DNA of 64,000 nt, taken from assembly GCF_019212185.1 (NCBI RefSeq), contig NZ_CP078138.1, positions 3,578,501 to 3,642,500 of the forward strand, given 5' to 3'. The first letter of the stretch is position 1; every line of letters starts with the position of its first letter. The notes beneath the pieces are model-generated. The model saw nothing but the letters and a program-made list of their open reading frames with translations. It was not told the DNA's origin and ran no database searches. This stretch comes from Pseudomonas fluorescens. GTDB lineage: Bacteria; Pseudomonadota; Gammaproteobacteria; Pseudomonadales; Pseudomonadaceae. Positions 17,814 to 25,388 of this stretch are shown in pieces. A program made the translations under genes and the position numbers.

Positions 17814-19136
17814 TCAGCGGTTGTCGGCGAGAGGCGCCTTGTCGTGGGGCAGTTGATCCCAAGTGGAACTGACGGGTGTTTCCAGCGGCGCATGCCCCTC
17901 GAGGGTGCGCAGCAGGACTTCACGGTCGCAGGCTTTTTCCGAGATGGAGATCACCACCGTGGCCACTGCATTGCTCGCCAGACTGGTCAGCGCGCGGGCT
18001 TCGGACATGAAGCGATCGATGCCGATCAACAGCGCCAGGCCGGCCAGGGGAATGTCGTGGATCACCGTGAGGGTCGAGGCCAGGGCGACGAAACCACTGC
18101 CAGTGACACCCGCCGCGCCCTTGGACGACAACAGCATGATCGCCAGCATGGTCACCGTTTGCCCCAGTGTCAGGTCGATGTTGCAGGCCTGGGCAATGAA
18201 GATGGCCGCCAGCGACAGGTAGATCGCCGTGCCGTCGAGGTTGAACGAGTAGCCCGTCGGCAGCACCAGCCCGACCACGCCCTTCTTGCAGCCCAGCGCC
18301 TGGAGTTTTTCCAGCATGCGCGGCATCACCGGCTCGGTGGACGAGGTCCCCAGCACCACCAGGAATTCTTCGCGCAGGTAGCGCAACAGCTTCCACAGGC
18401 TGAAGCCGTGGGCGCGGCAAATACCGCCCAGCACCACGAAGACGAAGAACGCGCAAGCGATGTACAGGGTCATGATCAGCTTGGCCAACGAGCCCAGCGA
18501 GGTGATCCCGTACTGCCCCACAGTAAATGCCAGGGCACCGAAGGCTCCGATCGGGGCGAAGCGCATCAGGTAGGAGAAAATCTTGAAGACCATGTGCGAG
18601 GCCGCTTCCAGCACGTCCAGCACCGGCTTGCCGCGCTCGCCCAGGGACGACAGGGCGAAACCGCAGAGCACCGCGATAAACAGCACCGGCAACACTTCGC
18701 CTTTATTAAAGGCGCCGATAAAGGTGTCGGGGATGATGTGCATGAAGAACTCGACCACCCCCAGCTTCGCCGCCGAGTCGGTGTATTGCGTCAGGCCCTG
18801 AGTGCTCAACTGCGAAGGGTCGATATTCATTCCCGCCCCCGGCTTGAACACGTACACCGCCACCAGGCCGATGATCAGGCTGACCACGGTCAGGCCGAGG
18901 AACAGCAACATGGTCTTGCTCAACAGGCGGCCCAGGGAGCGTTTGTCACTCATGCCGGCGATCCCGGTGACGATGGTGCAGAACACCACCGGGGCGATCA
19001 TCATCTTGATCAGTTTGATGAAGGCATCACCCAGCGGCTTCAAGGCGATCGCCTGTTGCCCCCAGAAGTGGCCGACGACCACGCCCAGCACCACGGCGCA
19101 GATGATCTGGAAGTAGAGCGACTTTACAACTTTCAT
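17814..19136 (-). CDS. dctA: Dicarboxylate:cation symporter (DctA type)
   Basis: The 440-aa protein belongs to the glutamate/dicarboxylate symporter (DAACS) family. Seen: 'PLGDAFIKLIKMMIAPVVFCTIVTGI', the re-entrant Ser-rich loop 'VVLGTSSTEPVMPRM', 'PTGYSFNLDGTAIYLSLAA' and 'SKGAAGVTGSGFVALAST'. It imports C4-dicarboxylates such as succinate, fumarate and malate. The start at 19136 is preceded by GGGTGA; an in-frame ATG at 19148 has no ribosome site. It sits in a polycarboxylate cluster and is probably a cluster-specific paralogue rather than the main DctA. Confidence 0.9.
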   Translation of the reverse strand: MKVVKSLYFQIICAVVLGVVVGHFWGQQAIALKPLGDAFIKLIKMMIAPVVFCTIVTGIAGMSDKRSLGRLLSKTMLLFLGLTVVSLIIGLVAVYVFKPGAGMNIDPSQLSTQGLTQYTDSAAKLGVVEFFMHIIPDTFIGAFNKGEVLPVLFIAVLCGFALSSLGERGKPVLDVLEAASHMVFKIFSYLMRFAPIGAFGALAFTVGQYGITSLGSLAKLIMTLYIACAFFVFVVLGGICRAHGFSLWKLLRYLREEFLVVLGTSSTEPVMPRMLEKLQALGCKKGVVGLVLPTGYSFNLDGTAIYLSLAAIFIAQACNIDLTLGQTVTMLAIMLLSSKGAAGVTGSGFVALASTLTVIHDIPLAGLALLIGIDRFMSEARALTSLASNAVATVVISISEKACDREVLLRTLEGHAPLETPVSSTWDQLPHDKAPLADNR

Positions 19137-19189
19137 GGCATCACCCATTTTTGGAATTGTTCTGATGCGGCAACCAAGGCGACGTCTGG

Positions 19190-20272
19190 CTAGCCAGCAC
19201 GTCGACGTGTGGACCGGGCGTAGACGAAACCGGAAAACAAGCGGCGGGCAGTCCGCACGACCGAGGCACGGATAGTGTCGCCGTTGTCGCCGGTGTAGGA
19301 CAGAACTACATCAATCCCACCGCCAGGGTGTTCAATTCGTACATGTTCCAGTCGGGGCTCACTGACCCCGCCCAGCAGTTTCGCCACCACACTGCCTTCA
19401 GTGACACAGGCGGTGGCCAGGCCGATCGAACCGGTGATGGCCAGGGCGCGGTGGCAGTTGTGCGGCATGAAGTAACGCACCTCGAGGGTCCCGCCATTGC
19501 GGGCCGGGGACACCAGCACCGGCTTGGGGATCACCTTGTCACGCACATCGCCCAGGCCCATGGCCAGCCCGGCCTTGAGGCGCAAGGACTCCAGGCGACG
19601 GAGAAATTCGCCATCGGCATCCAGCTCGGCCGGGCTTTCGTCGCCGCGTTTACCCAACTGGCCGGCCTCGACAATCATCATTGGCATGGCCATGTCGATG
19701 CAGGTCACGGCAATGCCGTCGATCAGATTCTGCGGCTGCCCCGTCGGGAACAGCTTGCCGGTCTTGCTGCCCACCGCATCGAGGAAGGTCAGTTGCACCG
19801 GTGCGGCGGTGCCAGGTACGCCGTCGATGGCGGTGTCGCCGTCATAGCTGACCTTGCCCCGCGGGGTCTGCACTTCGGAGTGAATCAGGGTGCCCGTATT
19901 GAGATTGCGGATGCGAACCTGGGTGGTACCGACCTTGGCCTTGACCAGGCCCTGCTCGATGGCGAATGGGCCGACCGCACAGAGCATGTTGCCGCAGTTG
20001 GGGGCGGTGTCGACGCGGCGCTGGGAAACCATGACCTGGACGAACAGGTAGTCAACGTCGGCGTCAGGGTGCAGCGACGGGCTGACAATCGCCACTTTGC
20101 TGGTCTGCGGGCTGCCACCGCCGATGCCGTCGATCTCCAGTTCGTGGCCGGACCCCATCAGGTTCAGCAGCAGCTCGTCACGTTCGGCAATGGCCACTGG
20201 CAGATCCCATGCGAGAAACACCGGACCCTTGGAGGTACCACCGCGCATTAACACACAAGGAATTTGTTGCAT
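19190..20272 (-). CDS. PrpF/GalD-type isomerase (PrpF protein family)
   Basis: A 360-aa protein starting 'MQQIPCVLMRGGTSKGPVFL', the canonical PrpF-family N-terminus. It also shows 'DGIGGGSPQTSKVAIVSPS', 'APNCGNMLCAVGPFAIEQG' (Cys in the active-site region) and 'HNCHRALAITGSIGLATA'. The family isomerises or tautomerises unsaturated tricarboxylates: 2-methylaconitate/trans-aconitate (PrpF) or 4-oxalomesaconate (GalD, about 361 aa). No prpBCD or galABC genes are here. The neighbouring tricarboxylate transporters favour an aconitate-like substrate, by inference. It is divergent from the LysR gene. Confidence 0.85.
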   Translation of the reverse strand: MQQIPCVLMRGGTSKGPVFLAWDLPVAIAERDELLLNLMGSGHELEIDGIGGGSPQTSKVAIVSPSLHPDADVDYLFVQVMVSQRRVDTAPNCGNMLCAVGPFAIEQGLVKAKVGTTQVRIRNLNTGTLIHSEVQTPRGKVSYDGDTAIDGVPGTAAPVQLTFLDAVGSKTGKLFPTGQPQNLIDGIAVTCIDMAMPMMIVEAGQLGKRGDESPAELDADGEFLRRLESLRLKAGLAMGLGDVRDKVIPKPVLVSPARNGGTLEVRYFMPHNCHRALAITGSIGLATACVTEGSVVAKLLGGVSEPRLEHVRIEHPGGGIDVVLSYTGDNGDTIRASVVRTARRLFSGFVYARSTRRRAG

Positions 20273-20333
20273 GAACTCTGACTCTTGTTGATCAATCGGG
20301 ATAATTGATGTTCTGGACACAAGAGTGACAAAG

Positions 20334-20352
20334 ATTGAAAAGTGTTTCCAAT
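20334..20352. promoter_or_regulatory. LysR-type operator candidate (ATTG-N11-CAAT)
   Basis: The dyad ATTG-N11-CAAT fits the T-N11-A core of LysR binding sites. It lies in the 159-base divergent region between the PrpF-like gene and the LysR gene, where the regulator could control both. Confidence 0.5.
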
Positions 20353-20431
20353 GCAAAGATCAGAGCTATTATTGCGTTTGACGAATGAATTAAACCGACT
20401 GGCGTATCAGGCCCTACAGGTATGACTGCAC

Positions 20432-21322
20432 ATGGATTACGAACTTCAAGATATCCGTTCCTTCGTAAAAATCGCCGAGCTGGGCAGTTTTCACGAAGCG
20501 GCTGACGCACTGCACCTGTCCCAACCCGCCTTGAGCCGGCGCATCAAGAAGCTCGAAGAAGGCCTCGGCACCGCCCTGCTCGACCGCACAACACGCAAGG
20601 TCAGCCTGACCAGCGTTGGCCGGGATTTCCTGCCCAAGGCACGGCGCCTGCTGGATGACTTCGACGATTCGATTTTGAATATCCGCGAACTGGCCGAGCG
20701 CCAGATTGGCCGGGTGACACTGGCCTGCATCCCCACTGCGGCGTTCTACTTTCTGCCGTCAGTGATTCGCCTGTACAACGAGCGCTACCCGAAAATCCGC
20801 ATCCGTCTGCTCGACCTCAGCGCCAATGAAGGCCTGGAAGCGGTGCTGCGGGGCGAAGCCGATTTCGGCATCAACATGATGAGCGGACAGCACCCGGACA
20901 TCGAATTCGTGCCCCTGGTCAACGAACCCTTCGTCCTCGCCTGCCGGCGCGATCACGAGTTGGCCGGGCGCAGTGCGGTGACCTGGTCGGAACTCAGCGA
21001 TTACCGGTTGATCGGGGTCGGTCGCCTGAGCGGCAACCGCATGTTGCTCGACCACGCCCTGTCCGGCTTGAGCTGGCGTCCGCAGTGGTTCTACGAGGTG
21101 CAGCACTTGTCGACGTCGCTGGGTCTGGTGGAGGCTGGTCTCGGCGTTTCGGCGATGCCCAGCCTGGCGATGCCGACGGTGGATCACCCGACCCTGGTCA
21201 GCGTTCCGTTGATCGAACCGGTGGTCAATCGCTCACTCGGACTGGTCTACCGCCGTGGTGCTTCGCTGTCTCCGGCTGCCGAAAAATTCGTATCGATCCT
21301 GCTGGAACAGTGGCCGCAGTGA
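20432..21322 (+). CDS. LysR family regulator of the polycarboxylate cluster
   Basis: A 296-aa LysR regulator. The winged-helix domain is at residues 1-65 ('FHEAADALHLSQPALSRRIK'), followed by a linker helix and a periplasmic-binding-like effector domain to the end. It is transcribed divergently from the PrpF-like/DctA/CitMHS/OprD genes, the classic layout for a substrate-responsive activator. It resembles GalR-type regulators of the gallate tautomerase gene, but that is general resemblance only. Confidence 0.88.
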   Translation: MDYELQDIRSFVKIAELGSFHEAADALHLSQPALSRRIKKLEEGLGTALLDRTTRKVSLTSVGRDFLPKARRLLDDFDDSILNIRELAERQIGRVTLACIPTAAFYFLPSVIRLYNERYPKIRIRLLDLSANEGLEAVLRGEADFGINMMSGQHPDIEFVPLVNEPFVLACRRDHELAGRSAVTWSELSDYRLIGVGRLSGNRMLLDHALSGLSWRPQWFYEVQHLSTSLGLVEAGLGVSAMPSLAMPTVDHPTLVSVPLIEPVVNRSLGLVYRRGASLSPAAEKFVSILLEQWPQ

Positions 21323-21345
21323 CGCCGTCACGTGCTGCCCTGCCC

Positions 21346-22152
21346 TCACTTGATCCGATAGTGAAAGGTATTACGCACCGCCGGCACGGCCACCGCCTGA
21401 CCGTCGATGATCCGTGGCTGGTAGCGGAAGGTGTTGGCCGCCGCCAGTGACGGGCGGATGAACAGCGGATGGCAACCGTCCAGCACCTTGGGGTTTTCCA
21501 CCTTGCCCTGGGGATTGACGGTGTACTCCACCGAACAGTCGCCCTCGAGGTTTTTGTCCAGGGCGCGCTGCGGATAGTCCGGCGCCTGCTTGCTCAACGG
21601 CAGGTATTGGCGACTGTCCGCCAACGCTTGCTGGCGTGAGCGCTCGGCTGCCGCACGAGCCTGTTCGGCGCGCTGTGCCTGCTGCTGAGCCTGCTGTTGG
21701 GCCAGTTGCTGTTGCTCGGCGTCGCGCTGGCGCTGGTCCTGTACCTCTCGCTGGCGTTGTTGCTCCAGCTGTTGCTCGCGTTTTTTCTCCTCGACCCGCT
21801 TGCGCGCCAGGGCCGCCTGTTCGAGTTTCTGCGCCTGGACCTGTGGATCGACGCGCGGCTTGACCGGTTCCGGCTGCGCGACAACCGCTGGCGCTGGCAC
21901 CGGTTCCGCCAGTACCGGTTCGGCCACCGGCGGTGTCGGTACGGGTGACGGCGCCAGCATCACCAGTTGGGTGTGCAACACCGCAGGCGCGGCGGGCGTT
22001 GGCGGGCTGACCGACCAGGTGTGCATCAGCACCGCCAGTACACCGCCGTGCAGCGCCAGCGCCAGGCCGGCCGCCAGGCTGTTGCGCCGGAACTGCGCGG
22101 GCACGCAAGGCCGCAGATTCAGGCTCGGGGACGACAGAATCATGCTGGTCAT
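21346..22152 (-). CDS. tonB: TonB family energy transducer
   Basis: A 268-aa protein. An N-terminal anchor ('SLAAGLALALHGGVLAVLM') and a Pro-rich stretch (residues 50-100) are followed by a long Gln/Arg/Glu helix like that of TolA (about 105-175). A TonB C-terminal domain follows ('APDYPQRALDKNLEGDCSVEYTVNP' to 'NTFHYRIK') with two Cys likely to pair. ATG 22152 overlaps the exbD-like stop by four bases. As last gene behind a TonB receptor and phytase it presumably powers that receptor. Confidence 0.85.
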   Translation of the reverse strand: MTSMILSSPSLNLRPCVPAQFRRNSLAAGLALALHGGVLAVLMHTWSVSPPTPAAPAVLHTQLVMLAPSPVPTPPVAEPVLAEPVPAPAVVAQPEPVKPRVDPQVQAQKLEQAALARKRVEEKKREQQLEQQRQREVQDQRQRDAEQQQLAQQQAQQQAQRAEQARAAAERSRQQALADSRQYLPLSKQAPDYPQRALDKNLEGDCSVEYTVNPQGKVENPKVLDGCHPLFIRPSLAAANTFRYQPRIIDGQAVAVPAVRNTFHYRIK

Positions 22153-22595
22153 TGTGGCGCCTCGGTCACCAGTCCGAGATTGCTCACCCCACCCTGTTGC
22201 AGCGCCGCCATGGCCGCCACCACGCTGCCGTAGCCGGCGTCCTGGTCGGCGCGGATGTAGACCTGAGTGTCGCTGCGCGCACTGACCACCTGGGCGATCT
22301 TGCCGCGCATTTCTTCCAGAGTCACCGCGCTGTCGGTCTGGTGCTGGGTGTCGAGTTCGCCGCCGAGGTTCCAGTAATAGCCACCCTCGGCCTTCACCGA
22401 CAGGGTCAGGATCTGTTGTTGGCTGTCCGTGGCCAGGGCTTCACTGGCGACCTTGGGCAACTCGATCTTCACTCCCTGGGTGAGCATCGGCGCGGTGACC
22501 ATAAAGATCACCAGCAGCACCAGCATCACGTCGATGTAAGGCACCACGTTCATTTCGGCCTTTGGCCCGTGTTTGCGTTGCGGCCTGACTAACAT
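22149..22595 (-). CDS. exbD: ExbD/TolR family proton-channel subunit
   Basis: The 148-aa single-pass protein has the conserved membrane Asp in 'NVVPYIDVMLVLLVIFMV' and continues 'TAPMLTQGVKIELPKVAS', which is closer to TolR than to typical ExbD. The periplasmic part ends 'GVSNLGLVTEAP'. It works with the ExbB/TolQ protein to pass proton-motive force to TonB. It lies 14 bases after the exbB-like gene and overlaps tonB. Confidence 0.88.
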   Translation of the reverse strand: MLVRPQRKHGPKAEMNVVPYIDVMLVLLVIFMVTAPMLTQGVKIELPKVASEALATDSQQQILTLSVKAEGGYYWNLGGELDTQHQTDSAVTLEEMRGKIAQVVSARSDTQVYIRADQDAGYGSVVAAMAALQQGGVSNLGLVTEAPQ

Positions 22596-22609
22596 CTGCG
22601 TTCTCCTGC

Positions 22610-23320
22610 TCAGGCGGCCGTGGCCAGGTTCAAGGCGCTGCCGTGCAACGTGCGGTGCAGGCGCACCTGCAGCTCATTGGCAAAGGCGTAGTAACGGGTG
22701 AGCAAGGTCTGGCTGCGTGCCGAAAAGCGGTTGTAGGCAATCACCGCCGGAATCGCCGCGAACAGGCCGATGGCCGTGGCGATCAACGCTTCGGCGATCC
22801 CCGGGGCGACGGTGGACAGGGTTGCCTGTTGCACCTGGGACAGGCCGAGGAACGAATTCATGATCCCCCAGACGGTGCCGAACAGGCCGATGTAAGGGCT
22901 CACCGAGCCCACAGTGGCGAGAAATTGCAGACCTTTTTCCAACTGGATTTCCTGCTCGCTAATGGCCACGTAAAGCGCCCGCTCCACCCCTTGCTGTACC
23001 GCCTCGGCACTGCCGCCGGTGGCTTGGCGCAAGTGATTGAACTCCTGGAGTCCGGCCTGGAAGATCGGCTCGATACCGGCATCGGCATCCGTGTTCTGCG
23101 TGCTTTCGCGGTACAGCGGTGCGAGGTCCGCAGCGCCGCGAAAGCGCTGGAGGAAGCCGTCGAGGCGACGCTCGCGGCGCTTCAACACGCCGCTGCGCAC
23201 CAGGATCAGGTACCAACTGAGCAACGAGGCCAGCAGCAAGGTGAGCATGACGGCTTTGACCAGCAGACTGGCGTCGCTGATCAAGCCCCAGACGGTCATG
23301 TGTTCGAGTGTGGCCTGCAT
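22610..23320 (-). CDS. exbB: ExbB/TolQ family proton-channel subunit
   Basis: A 236-aa protein with three membrane segments: 'SLLVKAVMLTLLLASLLSWY', 'LATVGSVSPYIGLFGTVWGI' and 'GIAEALIATAIGLFAAIPAV'. The length and 'ERALYVAISEQEIQLEKGLQ' resemble TolQ. AAGGAG precedes ATG 23320. It is the first of three energiser genes after the phytase. Context (TonB rather than a full Tol-Pal set, receptor upstream) argues for outer-membrane import. Confidence 0.88.
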   Translation of the reverse strand: MQATLEHMTVWGLISDASLLVKAVMLTLLLASLLSWYLILVRSGVLKRRERRLDGFLQRFRGAADLAPLYRESTQNTDADAGIEPIFQAGLQEFNHLRQATGGSAEAVQQGVERALYVAISEQEIQLEKGLQFLATVGSVSPYIGLFGTVWGIMNSFLGLSQVQQATLSTVAPGIAEALIATAIGLFAAIPAVIAYNRFSARSQTLLTRYYAFANELQVRLHRTLHGSALNLATAA

Positions 23321-23417
23321 GGTGAAACTCCTTGTTGGGCGTCCCTCGCGCCGCTGCTGTGCAACGGCCGAAGGGCTATTCGATGAAATACAAATGACAG
23401 GATGATGACGGCCGCGA

Positions 23418-25334
23418 TCAGGGCAGCTTCAGCGCCCGGGTGACCTCGGCCCAGGGCACGAACTTGAAGTTCTGGGTTTGCTCGGGCATGCGCTTGCGAC
23501 CGTCCTGGACCACCAGCATGCCGTGGCTCCAGGCACCGCCGAGGTTGACCGAGGTGACTTCCAGGCCGTCGGTCTCCGAGGCACCATCGATCCCGGCGGC
23601 GGCATTCAGGCCGACCCGGAACGCACCGCGAGCGGCGAACGGCGGTTCGGCATCCAGCACCAGATAGCTGTCGTTGCCCTGGCTGGAGATCACCAGGTAG
23701 TCCTGGCCGCTGCTCTGGTACAACGCCAGGCCCTCGACATCGGCATGCAACTGCAGCCCGACCTTGATCACGCTGCTCAACTGCGCCGGCTGATCGGCGC
23801 GGGCGTCCACTGCCCACACGCCGACATCCTCCTCGCCGATAAACAGGCGTTGGCGCTGATCGTCGGCGACGCAACCTTCCGGCTGGCTGTCGACCTTGAA
23901 CTGGCGCACCAACTCGCCCTGCACCGCACCGTTTGGCGCACTCAGGCGGTACTGCAGGAAGCTGCCGTCCTTGCCGTTGGCAATTGCGTAGATCTCGCCG
24001 CTGGCCGGCTGGAACAGACAGATGCCGTAGATTTCCTTGAGCGGGGTCGGAATCTCTCCGGCCTCGCGCAGCTCGCCACTGCTGCGGTCGATGCTGAACA
24101 GGCTGAGGCTGTTGTGATCGCGATTGCTCGCCACCGCGAGGTCTACCGTCTGCGCGCCGAGCTTGAAGTTGGGCCGCACATCGACGTTATTCAGACGACC
24201 CACTGGCAGCTCCTGGAGCAGCTTGCCTTGCAGGTCGTAAGCCAGCAGGCCTTGTTTCTTGTTGGTCCCAAGCACCCGGCTGAGGTCCGGTTGCTGCGGA
24301 TGAATCCAGATCGCCGGATCGTCCGCGGCATCGCCCTGACGCCCTACCGGTTCGCTCTGTACCAGGGCCGCGACATTCGGCAGCACCGGGGCCAGGGGCA
24401 CCGGCTGGGGTTGCCAGTTCAGTTCGCCCTGATACAGGCGCCCGTCCTCATCGTCGCGCACCAGCAACTGCAAGCCGTTGGCAGTGGCACGGACGGCGAG
24501 GTTTTCCGGTTCCTTCAAACCGCTGAGGGCGATGGCAGGCTGCGCTTTCCAGGCGTCGTCCTGTTGCTGATACAGGTGCAGTTGCGCGGCCTTGGGGTCG
24601 AGGCCCAGCACCCCACCGGGCACCAGCGCCATGGCACCGGCTTGCTCGGCCAGGTCACCAAAGGGTTGGCTCAGCGCAACTGGCAGGCGCAGCACATCGG
24701 CTTCAGCCTGGGCTGGATAAGCCCACCACCCGACATTTTCTTCATTGACCAGCAGTTGCCCGGCGCCGTCGTCGACCTGACAGAACTGCGCCGACGGCGG
24801 CAACGGCAGGCCGCGCACCCGTTGCGCCTGCGGGTTCAACTGCGCGCCATTGCCCAGCAGCCACTGCTCGCCCTTGCCCTCCTCGCCCACCAGGAACAGG
24901 AACACGTTACTCGCCTCGTCGCGGTACAGGCACACGCCGTTGACCGGGAAATCCCGCTGCGGCAGGTACAGCGGCTTGCCCCAACTGCGCGCCTGCGGAT
25001 CGAGGCTGACCAGCACCGCCTGCTGGCGCTGGCTGTCGAGGCTGGCCACCAACACTTGCTGGCCGGCGGCGCGACTGTCCAGGGTACTGAAGTTGCCGGG
25101 CAATTTGGCCAGCGTCTGGCCCTGGCCGTCGAGCAACAGCAAGCCGTCGCCGGCGCTGATCGCAAGGCGCTCCGCACCGGCCAGGCCCGGCACAAAGCTC
25201 GCGGCCTCGAGCTTGAGGTTCGGCGCCCAGGGTTTCAGGCTCAGGCTCGGGGCGGCGGCCAGCGCCTGACCCACAGTGAGGCCGATCAATGCGGCGAGCA
25301 GGCCGCGCTTGGGTATTAACGAAAGAGTCTTCAA
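23418..25334 (-). CDS. Double-length beta-propeller phytase
   Basis: The 638-aa exported protein hydrolyses phytate (inositol hexakisphosphate) if the family assignment holds. The best start is TTG 25334, with AAAGGA eight bases upstream, followed by a signal peptide ('LLAALIGLTVGQALA'). Residues about 310-638 form a beta-propeller phytase: 'GDAADDPAIWIHP', 'GRLNNVDVRPNF', 'LAVASNRDHNSLSLF', 'PEGCVADDQRQRLFIGEEDVG' and 'DVEGLALY' are the Ca-binding acidic stretches of this family. Residues 25-310 look like a second, degenerate propeller. It lies 54 bases after the TonB receptor and is probably periplasmic or surface-attached. Confidence 0.85.
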   Translation of the reverse strand: MKTLSLIPKRGLLAALIGLTVGQALAAAPSLSLKPWAPNLKLEAASFVPGLAGAERLAISAGDGLLLLDGQGQTLAKLPGNFSTLDSRAAGQQVLVASLDSQRQQAVLVSLDPQARSWGKPLYLPQRDFPVNGVCLYRDEASNVFLFLVGEEGKGEQWLLGNGAQLNPQAQRVRGLPLPPSAQFCQVDDGAGQLLVNEENVGWWAYPAQAEADVLRLPVALSQPFGDLAEQAGAMALVPGGVLGLDPKAAQLHLYQQQDDAWKAQPAIALSGLKEPENLAVRATANGLQLLVRDDEDGRLYQGELNWQPQPVPLAPVLPNVAALVQSEPVGRQGDAADDPAIWIHPQQPDLSRVLGTNKKQGLLAYDLQGKLLQELPVGRLNNVDVRPNFKLGAQTVDLAVASNRDHNSLSLFSIDRSSGELREAGEIPTPLKEIYGICLFQPASGEIYAIANGKDGSFLQYRLSAPNGAVQGELVRQFKVDSQPEGCVADDQRQRLFIGEEDVGVWAVDARADQPAQLSSVIKVGLQLHADVEGLALYQSSGQDYLVISSQGNDSYLVLDAEPPFAARGAFRVGLNAAAGIDGASETDGLEVTSVNLGGAWSHGMLVVQDGRKRMPEQTQNFKFVPWAEVTRALKLP

Positions 25335-25388
25335 CGGGGCAAATCCTTTGTCGTGCAGGCATCGGGGCAACGCGCGGCGGCCCATGGC

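Noticed and set aside
19190..20272. Firm assignment of the PrpF-like gene as galD (gallate pathway)
   Set aside because: Length and N-terminus fit, but none of the gallate dioxygenase, hydratase or aldolase genes is present and the transport genes point to tricarboxylates. The symbol is left blank.
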